Source: an uncultured Chryseobacterium sp.
Lineage (GTDB): Bacteria; Bacteroidota; Bacteroidia; Flavobacteriales; Weeksellaceae
Direction of reading: 5' to 3'
Assembly: GCF_936933875.1 (NCBI RefSeq)
Contig: NZ_CAKZIK010000069.1
Span: 9,346-73,345 of the forward strand
Length of the DNA stretch: 64,000 bases
Shown here: one piece after another, positions 49,233-58,263 of the stretch
How the letters are laid out: each line of letters starts with the position of its first letter
Position numbering within the stretch: the stretch's first letter is position 1
The notes under the pieces: model-generated
What the model saw: the letters and a program-made list of their open reading frames with translations, nothing else
Told to the model about the DNA's origin: nothing
Database searches by the model: none
Position numbers and translations under genes: made by a program

Positions 49233-51308
49233 ATGAAAAAACTACTTATACTTGCCATTGGTTTAGCCCCGTTTTTTGGATATTCCCAAGAAGCAAAACC
49301 TTCCGATTCTATTATCAAAACGAAAGAAATTCAAGAAATTTTATTGAAATCTCAAAAGAAAAAACAGTTTTCTGACCACGCGAATTATACTTTTGACAAG
49401 GAAGCATTAGGAAAAGCAAGACACTCCAAAGATTTATTAACAACGCTTCCCGAATTACAATTAGACCCCATTTCAAATACCGTTACAAGCATTAAAGGCG
49501 GAAAAGTTCTGTTCTTAATTAACGGAATTGAAGCAAGTGACAACCAAATAAAAAGTATTGCACCGACAAATGTAGTGAGGGTTGAATATTTTGATATTCC
49601 ACCTGCGAGATATTCGCAGAGAGCAGATACTGTGGTGAACATCGTTACCAAAAATCCTGAGTTAGGATATTCTTATGGTGCAGATGTTACTTCTGCCTTA
49701 GCAACAGGTTTTGTAAATGGCTCTGCTTATGGAAATTATACCAAAGGCAAAAATGATTTCGGATTGGAATACAATATCAATCTCCGAGATTACGACAACC
49801 GGATTGTTGATAAAATCTACGACTATAACCTCAACGGAAGTCACTACAATTCCACCGAACAGCAAAAAGATCATTTTGGTTACACAAATCAAAACATTTC
49901 TCTGCGCTATGCCAATGTGGTTGCAGGAAATTATACTTTTCAGGGGAAAGGAAGTATTTTTATTAATTCCAATTTCAACAAAGGATTAGGAAAAAGCATC
50001 TTCACCCAAGATAATTTGACGGAAAACCACAGCACAGTTCACAATAGTAATTCAAATTATATTGCACCAACACTGGATTTGTATTATTCTAAAAATATTG
50101 GAAAAAAAGACGAGTTGAGTTTAAACCTCATCGGTTCTCATTATACCACGAATTCTTCACAGTTTGACCACGAATGGAACATTGCGGACAATTCCGATGT
50201 TTTCAACAACGATATGAACCTGAAGGCGAAACAGACCGGAATTGTTGGTGAAATAGCCCACGTTCATAGTTTTGAAAAAGGAAAATTGAGTTCCGGTTAT
50301 CGGATTTCAAACACGGCAATTTCAAATGATCTAGTGAATTTGCTTGGTACCTCTCATTATGATGTCAATTATTTAGAACAATATCTTTATACAGAATACT
50401 CCGGAAAATGGGATAAGTTGGGTTATCGTGTAGGATTTGGCGTTACAAATATTCACAACAAAAGTGCAGAAACAACACAAGATGATTGGGCGCCAAATCC
50501 GAAAATTGCTTTAAGTTACGAATTATCCAAAAATCAGATGTTGAGGTTATATGTTGATTATGGACCCCATAGTCCAAACAGTGCCTCTTTAAGTAAAAAT
50601 ATTGTTCAGGTTGTCCCAAATATTGTTCAATATGGTAACCCCTATCTTAAATCATATGGTGATTATTATGGAAATATCCAATATTCTTTCAATAACAAGT
50701 TTGTGGATTTAAATTCAATTATTTTCTATGAATACAAACCCAAGGCTTATAACCAGTTCTTTATTGAAATTGATAACGGTTTCGGACTAACATATGAAAA
50801 TACCGAATATACTAGAGATATTGGATTGCAATTTTCGGGATCGGTAAAACCGTTTGGTAATAAACTGTTGGTTTTGAAGGCTTTTATTGTTCCCGCTTCA
50901 ACCAAAGTTAAAACAGTTAATGGCAAAGAAATTACAAATAATCAGATTAGAAATAATTTTGTGATTTCGTCAGAATACAAGTCTTTTTATATCCAATACC
51001 AATTTAGTATTCCTACAAATATGCTTTATGGAGCGTTCTTAACTAGCACTGAAAATGCGAACAACATATTTGCAAGTTATAAATTAAAAGAATGGGCTTT
51101 TACAGCAGGAATGTATTGGATGGGCATGCCTTCAGAATATAAAACAAAGAGTCTTCCTGAAAGCGTTGTGGATTACACCAGAATATCGCGTATTTACAAT
51201 AATAAAAATATGTTCGTCCTCGGTTTGAGCTATGATTTTTCAAGCGGTAAAAAAATACAGATACAGAAAAAATTGAATAACAGCACGGCACCGGCTTCAA
51301 CTTTTTAA
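49233..51308 (+). CDS. Outer-membrane beta-barrel protein (TonB-receptor-like)
   Basis: The 691-residue protein has a signal peptide (KKLLILAIGLAPFFGYSQ), a plug-like domain at about residues 60-150 (HSKDLLTTLPELQLDP, GGKVLFLINGIEASDNQI and RADTVVNIVTK) and a long barrel of alternating aromatic strands, in the style of the outer-membrane beta-barrel family close to TonB-dependent receptors. No carboxypeptidase-like N-terminal domain is present. It lies 45 bp after the adaptor gene and in front of the GIN-domain protein, so it is part of the efflux operon. Its task there is unclear; it could be an uptake or sensing partner. Confidence 0.8.
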   Translation: MKKLLILAIGLAPFFGYSQEAKPSDSIIKTKEIQEILLKSQKKKQFSDHANYTFDKEALGKARHSKDLLTTLPELQLDPISNTVTSIKGGKVLFLINGIEASDNQIKSIAPTNVVRVEYFDIPPARYSQRADTVVNIVTKNPELGYSYGADVTSALATGFVNGSAYGNYTKGKNDFGLEYNINLRDYDNRIVDKIYDYNLNGSHYNSTEQQKDHFGYTNQNISLRYANVVAGNYTFQGKGSIFINSNFNKGLGKSIFTQDNLTENHSTVHNSNSNYIAPTLDLYYSKNIGKKDELSLNLIGSHYTTNSSQFDHEWNIADNSDVFNNDMNLKAKQTGIVGEIAHVHSFEKGKLSSGYRISNTAISNDLVNLLGTSHYDVNYLEQYLYTEYSGKWDKLGYRVGFGVTNIHNKSAETTQDDWAPNPKIALSYELSKNQMLRLYVDYGPHSPNSASLSKNIVQVVPNIVQYGNPYLKSYGDYYGNIQYSFNNKFVDLNSIIFYEYKPKAYNQFFIEIDNGFGLTYENTEYTRDIGLQFSGSVKPFGNKLLVLKAFIVPASTKVKTVNGKEITNNQIRNNFVISSEYKSFYIQYQFSIPTNMLYGAFLTSTENANNIFASYKLKEWAFTAGMYWMGMPSEYKTKSLPESVVDYTRISRIYNNKNMFVLGLSYDFSSGKKIQIQKKLNNSTAPASTF

Positions 51309-51384
51309 AAATAAAAATATGATCACCTTAATTCTTGAAGCAATTCTTTATATGGTCAATATATTTCTAAAATAAAAAATAAAA

Positions 51385-52086
51385 ATGAAAACAATTATCC
51401 TCACCTTATTAGCAAGTGTTACTTTGAGTTCGTGTATTACCATTAAAACTGATGGAAATGGTTCTTACGGAAATTATCAAAATTCTGATTATAATTCAGC
51501 AGAAAATTATTCCTCAAAACCGATGGAAAGTCGCGAGTTTTTTGTCTCCCACTTTTCAGAAATCAGAGCCAATTCAGGAATGAAATTTTTCATTAAAAAA
51601 TCTGACAAGCAAAAAGTGGTGGTGAACTCAAATGCACTTGGATTAATTGTAGTTTCTTCTGAAAATGGCATATTGAAAGTGAAATATGACAATAATAGCT
51701 CACTACAAAACGTAAAAACTGAAGTCACTGTTTATACCAATGATTTTAAAAAATTAGATGCTTCAAGTGCAGGAAGAATTTTTATTTCGGACGATTTTAA
51801 ATTGGATAAACTCGCTTTGAATTTGCACAGTGCAGGTCAAATTTCAGGAAATATTTTTGCTGAAAAACTAAACATAGTTTCAACAAGTGCCTCGGGAATT
51901 GATGCGAATGTTCAAGCCAAAAATATTGATGTAGAAGCAACTTCCGCCTCAAAAGTAAAGTTAAGCGGAACAACCAATAAAATCAATGTGGAAGCAACAA
52001 GTACTGCAAAAGTCTATCTTGAAAATTTGAAATATCAAAATCTGAATCAAGAAGTAACCTCTCTTGCAAAAGTGTACACGAAATAA
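51385..52086 (+). CDS. Lipoprotein with head GIN (DUF2807) beta-helix domain
   Basis: The 233-residue protein has a lipoprotein signal (MKTIILTLLASVTLSSC, cysteine at 17), then a low-complexity GNGSYGNYQNSDYNS linker and a DUF2807-type right-handed beta helix: FSEIRANSGMKFFIKKSDKQ, LKVKYDN, then repeated ASSAGRIFI, TSASGIDANVQ and TSTAKVYLEN turns, the serine- and alanine-rich rungs being typical. These surface or periplasmic proteins have no settled function. It lies in the efflux operon and is followed by the first TIR element and then the ABC ATPase. Confidence 0.85.
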   Translation: MKTIILTLLASVTLSSCITIKTDGNGSYGNYQNSDYNSAENYSSKPMESREFFVSHFSEIRANSGMKFFIKKSDKQKVVVNSNALGLIVVSSENGILKVKYDNNSSLQNVKTEVTVYTNDFKKLDASSAGRIFISDDFKLDKLALNLHSAGQISGNIFAEKLNIVSTSASGIDANVQAKNIDVEATSASKVKLSGTTNKINVEATSTAKVYLENLKYQNLNQEVTSLAKVYTK

Positions 52087-52100
52087 AAAAATGAATTTAA

Positions 52101-52233
52101 ACACATAAGTCATATTAGAAGAAATAATACAAATCTAAAAAGTTCACAAAGAGTGAAAATCAAAGATTTTCAGAACTAAAGTGTTCTAAAATATGAGGCA
52201 AAAAATTTTAAAAAACTAATGTGACTAATGTGT
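52101..52233. repeat. 133-bp terminal-inverted-repeat element, copy 1
   Basis: The ends ACACATAAGTCATATTAG (52101) and CTAATGTGACTAATGTGT (52216-52233) are inverted copies with two mismatches; the core AAATCAAAGATTT is at 52157-52169. It fills the spacer between the GIN-protein and ATPase genes. Confidence 0.8.
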
Positions 52234-52269
52234 CAAAAAATAAATTTCAAATCATAAACTTCAAATAAT

Positions 52270-52992
52270 ATGATTACCACAGAAAACCTATCAAAAATAT
52301 ACCGCACCGACGAAGTGCAAACGACAGCGTTAAATAAAGTAAGTTTAAAAATCAATGAAGGCGAATTTGTCGCAATAATGGGACCTTCAGGTTGCGGAAA
52401 ATCTACTTTGCTCAATATTTTGGGACTTTTGGATAAAGCGTCAAACGGTTCATACAAGTTTTTAAACAACGAGATTGTAGGAACAACCGAAAAGACAAAA
52501 TCGGTTCTAAGGAAGAAAAACATTGGTTTTATTTTCCAAAATTTTAATCTGATTGATGAACTTTCAGTATTTGAAAATATAGAGTTGCCATTACTTTATA
52601 ACGGAGTTCCTTCTTCCGAAAGAAAAAAGCGTGTCAACGAAATAATGCAAAAAATCCAAATCGACCATCGTGGAAAACATTATCCACAGCAACTTTCGGG
52701 CGGTCAACAACAGAGAGTTGCCGTTGCAAGAGCATTGGTGACAAAACCAAAACTCATTCTCGCCGATGAACCGACAGGAAACTTGGACAGCAACAACGGA
52801 AATGAAGTGATGAATTTACTCGCAGAATTGCACAGAGAAGGTTCTACAATTGTTATGGTGACGCACTCTTCTTACGATGCAGGTTTTTCCTCAAGAATTA
52901 TCAATATGAAGGACGGCGAAATTTTCAACGAGCAAATTTCGGATAGAACAAAGGATTATTTTGAAAAATCTCAGGAAGATTTGGCACTTTAA
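52270..52992 (+). CDS. MacB/LolD-type ABC transporter ATPase
   Basis: The 240-residue ATPase has Walker A MGPSGCGKSTLLNIL, Q-loop FIFQNFNLID, the signature LSGGQQQRVAVARAL, Walker B LILADEPTGNLDS and the switch histidine in MVTHSSYD. The length and the LDSxxG D-loop match the LolD/MacB subfamily, which works with FtsX-type permeases. It lies before two such permeases and probably energises both or a heterodimer of them. Confidence 0.95.
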   Translation: MITTENLSKIYRTDEVQTTALNKVSLKINEGEFVAIMGPSGCGKSTLLNILGLLDKASNGSYKFLNNEIVGTTEKTKSVLRKKNIGFIFQNFNLIDELSVFENIELPLLYNGVPSSERKKRVNEIMQKIQIDHRGKHYPQQLSGGQQQRVAVARALVTKPKLILADEPTGNLDSNNGNEVMNLLAELHREGSTIVMVTHSSYDAGFSSRIINMKDGEIFNEQISDRTKDYFEKSQEDLAL

Positions 52993-53021
52993 AATCAAAC
53001 ATTCATTCTATATACTAAAGT

Positions 53022-53054
53022 AAACCTAACAAGTTTCTGAAACTTGTTAGGTTT
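53022..53054. repeat. Perfect 15-bp hairpin between ATPase and permease genes
   Basis: AAACCTAACAAGTTT and AAACTTGTTAGGTTT pair completely with the loop CTG. No T-run follows on the plus strand, so it is more likely an mRNA-stability or REP-like unit than a full terminator. Confidence 0.65.
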
Positions 53055-53082
53055 CAAAAAAAACTAAAAAGCAAAAATTGTT

Positions 53083-55518
53083 ATGCTTAAAAATTGGCTC
53101 AAAATAGCATTCATCAACTATAAAAAGAATTGGCTTTCCACATTTATCAATCTTTTCGGATTGACTTTGGGATTGACAGGATTTATGCTGATTCTGCTTC
53201 ATTGGAATGATGAAGCGAGTTATGAACAATGGAATCCACAGAAAAAAGACATTTATTTTCTTCAACAATATTATAAGACAGTGGATTGGACGAACAATAA
53301 TATGTCTTATCAAATGACAAAAACTGCAACGGACGAACTTCCCGAAATTGAAGATTTCGTAATGTTTGCTTACGACAACAAAGAAGGCTTGATGAAAACC
53401 AATAGCGGTAAAAGTCAGTATGTAAAAGAAGGTGAATCAACTTCGGAAAGTTTCTTTAATTTTTTCCCTTTTAAACTAAAGTTTGGCTCTTACAAAGGTG
53501 CTTTGAGCGATTACAACAAAATTGCATTGTCAGATAAATTGAGCAAACAACTTTTTGGAGACGAAAATCCTGTAGGAAAAGAATTGACATTAAGCGATGC
53601 AAAATACATCGTAACTGCAGTTTATACTTTGCCAAAAGGTAATTCTGTAGTAAAGCCTAATTATGTAGTCTTATCGCAAACGATGAAAGACGACCGCGAA
53701 AACATTAAGAAAGGTTATCAGAATTGGGGAAATAATTCTTACCAAGCATTGGTGAAAATAAAGCCGAATTCAAACATTGCAAATGTTGAAAAGGATATTT
53801 TTGAAAAAGTTCTTATTAAGAAAAGATACCCGAAAGAACAGTTGCAAAAAGAAAATGTAACGCTTGAAGAAATGCTTACTAAATACGGTCCGAACGAATT
53901 TTATCTCACTCGTTTAGATAAGGCAAGATTAGAGGCAAAATCAGGTTTCAAGGGTAAAGCAGATTATAAAACCATCAAAATATTATTTGGATTATCAGTC
54001 TTGATTTTGATTCTTTCAGCCATTAATTTCATCAATCTAAAAACCGCTCAAGGTTCGCAACGCGCAAAAGAAGTCGGTGTGAAAAAAGCGATTGGAAGCA
54101 CGAAAACCCAATTGATTTTTCAGTTTTTGGTTGAAGCAATGCTGATTTGCGTCTTCGCTTACTTCCTTTCATTGGTTTTAGTGGAGTTGCTTTTACCTTC
54201 CTACAACAAGTTTTTGGATAAAGAAATGGCGATGAATGATTGGACAATTTATGCTTATTCTGCGATAATGACTTTTCTTGTAGTCTTGTTTTCGGGGTTA
54301 ATTCCTGCTATTTACCTTTCTAATTTTAAACCAATTAATACTTTGAAGGGAAATTTCTCAAGAAGCAGTCACGGTGTTTGGTTGCGAAACGGAATCCTCA
54401 CCTTACAATTGATTATTTCTTCATTCTTCATCATTGGCGGAATCATCATTCATCAACAGGTGAAATATATGATGAATAAAGATTTAGGATTCAATGGAAA
54501 TCAGGTTATTACCATTTATTACAGTACAAAAGATTTGAGTTATAAAAAATATGAACGTCTAAAAACCGAACTCAAAAAAGTAAACGGAGTAGAAGATGTG
54601 ACTTTTGGAGAAGCAACGCCAACAACAGGAGGAAGTTCCTCTAATATGGATTGGCGCAATAAAAGCGTAACCGCACAACACGGTGCAATGGATTATAACT
54701 TCCTCGATTTCTTTGATATGAAATTGGTAAAGGGAAGAAATATTTCGCCAAAATATTCGTCGGACACCATAAATACAGTTTTGGTTAATGAAACTTTTGT
54801 TAAACAAATGGGTTGGACAGCGGATGATGCGTTGAAAAATGAACTGAAACCGGGATTTGACGATAAACAATATAAAATCATTGGCATAGTGAAAGATTAC
54901 AATTTATGGAATGTAAAGGGTGAAACGCCTGCAGTAGTTTTCTTCCACTATTTTGTAACCGAATGGAAAAGGAATAATATGTATTTTATGGAAGTAAAAC
55001 TCAATAAAAATGATATTGATGGAACCGTTTCAAGAATCAAAAATTTTTGGGAAACAAAAGCAGAACCAGGATATCCTTTCAATTACTCATTTGTAAATAA
55101 AGAATTCGCCAAAACCTTTGAGAAATATCAAAAACAACAAACACTTTTCACGATACTAAACATCATCGTTCTCACCGTCGCATTACTCGGTTTATTCGCA
55201 CTTTCATCATTATTAATCGAACAAAAACTTAAAGACGTCGCCATCAAAAAAACATTGGGTGCTTCCGAAAAATCAATCGTTTTAGATTTAACGAAAAAAT
55301 TCTTGGTAATTTCTGCAATCGCCGTGTTAATCAGTATTCCTATCAGTTATTATTTTATGAATGAGTGGCTGAAAGATTTCGCTTACCGTATTGAAATGCC
55401 TTGGTTTCCGTATGTTTTGAGTTTTGTGATTTTACTGCTTTTGACTTTTGCAGTTGTGAGCATCAAAGCGTATCGTGCAACGCAAGTGAACTTGGTTAAA
55501 TATCTTAAATACGAATAG
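53083..55518 (+). CDS. FtsX-type ABC transporter permease, first copy
   Basis: The 811-residue inner-membrane protein has two FtsX cores, each preceded by a MacB-type periplasmic domain: a first membrane helix (INLFGLTLGLTGFMLILLHW), periplasmic part to about residue 280, three helices (ILFGLSVLILILSAINFINL onward), and the same again to the C-terminus, KYLKYE. The final 140 residues are almost identical to the next gene, while the first 600 are much less similar. It is co-transcribed with the ATPase. A mechanotransmission (MacB-like) efflux role is likely. Confidence 0.92.
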   Translation: MLKNWLKIAFINYKKNWLSTFINLFGLTLGLTGFMLILLHWNDEASYEQWNPQKKDIYFLQQYYKTVDWTNNNMSYQMTKTATDELPEIEDFVMFAYDNKEGLMKTNSGKSQYVKEGESTSESFFNFFPFKLKFGSYKGALSDYNKIALSDKLSKQLFGDENPVGKELTLSDAKYIVTAVYTLPKGNSVVKPNYVVLSQTMKDDRENIKKGYQNWGNNSYQALVKIKPNSNIANVEKDIFEKVLIKKRYPKEQLQKENVTLEEMLTKYGPNEFYLTRLDKARLEAKSGFKGKADYKTIKILFGLSVLILILSAINFINLKTAQGSQRAKEVGVKKAIGSTKTQLIFQFLVEAMLICVFAYFLSLVLVELLLPSYNKFLDKEMAMNDWTIYAYSAIMTFLVVLFSGLIPAIYLSNFKPINTLKGNFSRSSHGVWLRNGILTLQLIISSFFIIGGIIIHQQVKYMMNKDLGFNGNQVITIYYSTKDLSYKKYERLKTELKKVNGVEDVTFGEATPTTGGSSSNMDWRNKSVTAQHGAMDYNFLDFFDMKLVKGRNISPKYSSDTINTVLVNETFVKQMGWTADDALKNELKPGFDDKQYKIIGIVKDYNLWNVKGETPAVVFFHYFVTEWKRNNMYFMEVKLNKNDIDGTVSRIKNFWETKAEPGYPFNYSFVNKEFAKTFEKYQKQQTLFTILNIIVLTVALLGLFALSSLLIEQKLKDVAIKKTLGASEKSIVLDLTKKFLVISAIAVLISIPISYYFMNEWLKDFAYRIEMPWFPYVLSFVILLLLTFAVVSIKAYRATQVNLVKYLKYE

Positions 55519-55525
55519 TTTCTCA

Positions 55526-55656
55526 ACACATTAGTCACATTAGAAGAAATACAATGCGCAAAAAAGTTCACATAAGGTAAAAAATCGAAGATTTCAAACT
55601 AATGTGTTCTAAATCAGAAGTATGAGAATTAAAAAAAACTTATGTCACTAATGTGT
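55526..55656. repeat. 131-bp terminal-inverted-repeat element, copy 2
   Basis: Ends ACACATTAGTCACATTAG (55526) and CTTATGTCACTAATGTGT (55639-55656), core AAATCGAAGATTT (55582-55594). It starts 7 bp behind the first permease. Confidence 0.8.
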
Positions 55657-55706
55657 CAAAAAATGGCACTAGAAATTGAAAATTGAAACCTGAAACAAAT
55701 AAAACT

Positions 55707-58112
55707 ATGTTAAGTAATTGGCTCAAAATAGCATTCGCAAACTACCGAAAAAATTGGCTTTCGACGCTGATTAATCTCTTCGGACTTACTTTAGGACTGA
55801 CTGGATTTATCTTAATACTACTTTATTGGAATCACGAAAAATCTTTTGAAAAATGGAATCCCAATAAAGACCATATCTATTTCATAGAAAATCAAATTCC
55901 CGACGGTGGCGTAATGCCGATGTCTTCAACGGGAGAATTGAAAGAAAGTCCGGAGTTATTTCCCGAAATTGAAAGTTCAGTCATCTTTACTACGAGCGGA
56001 AAAATAAAATTAAAATCGGGTAACAAATCTTTTTATGGCAATTCGGCTTATGTAAATGACGGATTTTTTGATTGTTTCCCATTGCAAATATTGGCAGGAA
56101 ACCCAGATAACGCTTTTAAAGAAAAAAACTCAATTGCAATTTCTACAAAAGTTGCCCAAACAATTTTCGGTAATAATTATCAAGATGCTATTGGAAAGGT
56201 TTTGAAAGATGATGTTTTGGACAAACAATACATTGTTAGAACTGTTTATGATAATCCTTATAATACATTCATTAGTGGCGATTATTTTGTGCGTACCGAT
56301 GCATTTGATGAAAAAACGGATTGGGCAAATAATTATTCCTACTATGGCTTTTTCAAATTAAAACCGAATATAGATATTTCTCAATTAGAAAAGAAGCTGA
56401 CTTCAAAGATGATTTCAGAAATGAAGAAATTGCCTTTTTATACGGATAAAAAATTAGAAAAAGAGGTGAATGTTTTTCTAACTCCTTTAAGTCAATTAAA
56501 ATTTAATTCTAAATCAAAACCTTATGATGCAACCGATACTAAAAACTTGAATATTTTAACCGTTCTTACATTTTTAGTCTTGCTTCTTTCCTGTATTAAT
56601 ATTATTAATATCAACACGGCATTAGCGTCGAAAAGAGCAAAAGAAGTGGGCGTAAAAAAAGCAATTGGAGCAACCAGAAAACTGATTTTAGCCCAATTTA
56701 TTTTTGAGACTTTTTTATTAATACTTTTTTCACTTATTCTTTCGATGGCATTTATAGAATTGATTTTACCATTCTTTAATCGTTTTATGGATGTGAATAT
56801 TGCCATCAATTTTAGAGAAGAATTTCCAATCTTTCTTGCAGTTCTGATTGTGGTGAGTGTGTCGGCTGGATTAATTCCTTCATTATATATTTCTAAATAT
56901 CAACCGATTCTTACTTTAAAGGGAAATTTTTCAAGAAGTTCAAATGGTATCTGGTTGAGGAATTTCATTCTGTGTATGCAAATTATTTTTTCTTCATTTT
57001 TTATAATTTGTAGTTTGGTTGTCCATAACCAAGTAAAATATATGATGCAGAAGGATTTAGGTTTTAGCGCAGACCAAATTATCCATATTGATTTCAAAAC
57101 CAACAACTACAAAACAGGAGAAAATCGAAGAAAATATGAGTTGATGAAAACGATATTTAGACAAAATCCGGGAGTGCAAGATGTAACTTATGGTTTTAGT
57201 ACTATTGGAAAGTGGATTGGTGCATCAAGTATTATGAAGTCGATTCCTGATACTACGAAAACTACAAGAGGAGGAGCAGGAGGTATTGATTTGAATTATT
57301 TTAAAATGTTCAGAATTCCGATTTTGGAAGGAAGGGATTTTGATGAAAAATTAGCTAGTGATACTGCAAGTAGTGTTGTTTTGAATCAAAAAATTACAAG
57401 TGATTTTGGCTGGTCAAATAAAGATGCAGTTGGTAAAAAAATTCAACTCGGTTTTAACGGTAAAAACTATGAAGTGATTGGTGTTGCCAAAGATTTCAAT
57501 ATTTCAGGCGTTTCTGAGCAAATTTCTCCAATGGTTTTCTTTTATTACGGAAGTGCTTTTACCAAAAATAATATGAATGGAATCGACATAAAATTAAAGG
57601 CAGAAAATATTGACAAAACATTAAAGCAAATCCAAAATTTTTGGGAAAAAGAAATAGAACCTGATTATCCATTTGAATACTATTTCGTGGACAAGGAGTT
57701 TGCTAAAACCTTTGAAAAATACCAAAAACAACAAACGCTGTTCACAATACTAAACATCATTGTTCTAACAGTCGCTTTACTCGGTTTATTCGCACTTTCA
57801 TCATTATTGATTGAGCAAAAGTTGAAAGATGTCGCCATCAAAAAAATATTGGGAGCATCAGAAAAATCAATCGTTTTAGATTTAACGAAAAAATTCTTGA
57901 TCATTTCTGCAATAGCGGTGTTAATAAGCATTCCAATCAGTTATTATTTTATGAACGAATGGCTGAAAGATTTCGCTTACCGAATTGAAATGCCTTGGTT
58001 TCCGTATGTGTTGAGTTTTGTGATTTTACTGCTTTTGACTTTCGCTGTTGTTAGTATTAAGGCGTATCGTGCAACACAAGTGAACTTGGTGAAATACCTT
58101 AAATACGAATGA
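55707..58112 (+). CDS. FtsX-type ABC transporter permease, second copy
   Basis: The frame is open from 55683 but the ATG at 55707 (MLSNWLKIAFANYRKNW) matches the start of the first permease (MLKNWLKIAFINYKKNW), giving 801 residues. The topology is the same: FtsX core, MacB-type periplasmic domain, second core. From EFAKTFEKYQKQQTLFTIL to the end it matches the first copy in all but about two residues, with many silent base changes, whereas the periplasmic domains differ widely. The two permeases probably form a heterodimer with the single ATPase. Confidence 0.92.
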   Translation: MLSNWLKIAFANYRKNWLSTLINLFGLTLGLTGFILILLYWNHEKSFEKWNPNKDHIYFIENQIPDGGVMPMSSTGELKESPELFPEIESSVIFTTSGKIKLKSGNKSFYGNSAYVNDGFFDCFPLQILAGNPDNAFKEKNSIAISTKVAQTIFGNNYQDAIGKVLKDDVLDKQYIVRTVYDNPYNTFISGDYFVRTDAFDEKTDWANNYSYYGFFKLKPNIDISQLEKKLTSKMISEMKKLPFYTDKKLEKEVNVFLTPLSQLKFNSKSKPYDATDTKNLNILTVLTFLVLLLSCINIININTALASKRAKEVGVKKAIGATRKLILAQFIFETFLLILFSLILSMAFIELILPFFNRFMDVNIAINFREEFPIFLAVLIVVSVSAGLIPSLYISKYQPILTLKGNFSRSSNGIWLRNFILCMQIIFSSFFIICSLVVHNQVKYMMQKDLGFSADQIIHIDFKTNNYKTGENRRKYELMKTIFRQNPGVQDVTYGFSTIGKWIGASSIMKSIPDTTKTTRGGAGGIDLNYFKMFRIPILEGRDFDEKLASDTASSVVLNQKITSDFGWSNKDAVGKKIQLGFNGKNYEVIGVAKDFNISGVSEQISPMVFFYYGSAFTKNNMNGIDIKLKAENIDKTLKQIQNFWEKEIEPDYPFEYYFVDKEFAKTFEKYQKQQTLFTILNIIVLTVALLGLFALSSLLIEQKLKDVAIKKILGASEKSIVLDLTKKFLIISAIAVLISIPISYYFMNEWLKDFAYRIEMPWFPYVLSFVILLLLTFAVVSIKAYRATQVNLVKYLKYE

Positions 58113-58118
58113 TTTTAA

Positions 58119-58249
58119 ACACATTAGTCATATTAGAAAAAATGTAAAGTGCGAAAAAAGCTCACATAAGATAAAAATCGAAGATTTTTGAGCTTAAGTG
58201 TTCTAAAATATGAGGTATGAAAATCTAAAAACTTATGTGACTAATGTGT
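58119..58249. repeat. 131-bp terminal-inverted-repeat element, copy 3
   Basis: Ends ACACATTAGTCATATTAG (58119) and CTTATGTGACTAATGTGT (58232-58249), core AAATCGAAGATTT (58175-58187). It lies 6 bp behind the second permease and 14 bp before the TolC gene. Confidence 0.8.
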
Positions 58250-58263
58250 CAAAAAAATAGTCT

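Noticed and set aside
51319..51375. 18-residue frame between the barrel and GIN-protein genes
   Set aside because: Short, hydrophobic and without a paralogue or its own promoter; it could arise by chance in an AT-rich 76-bp spacer.
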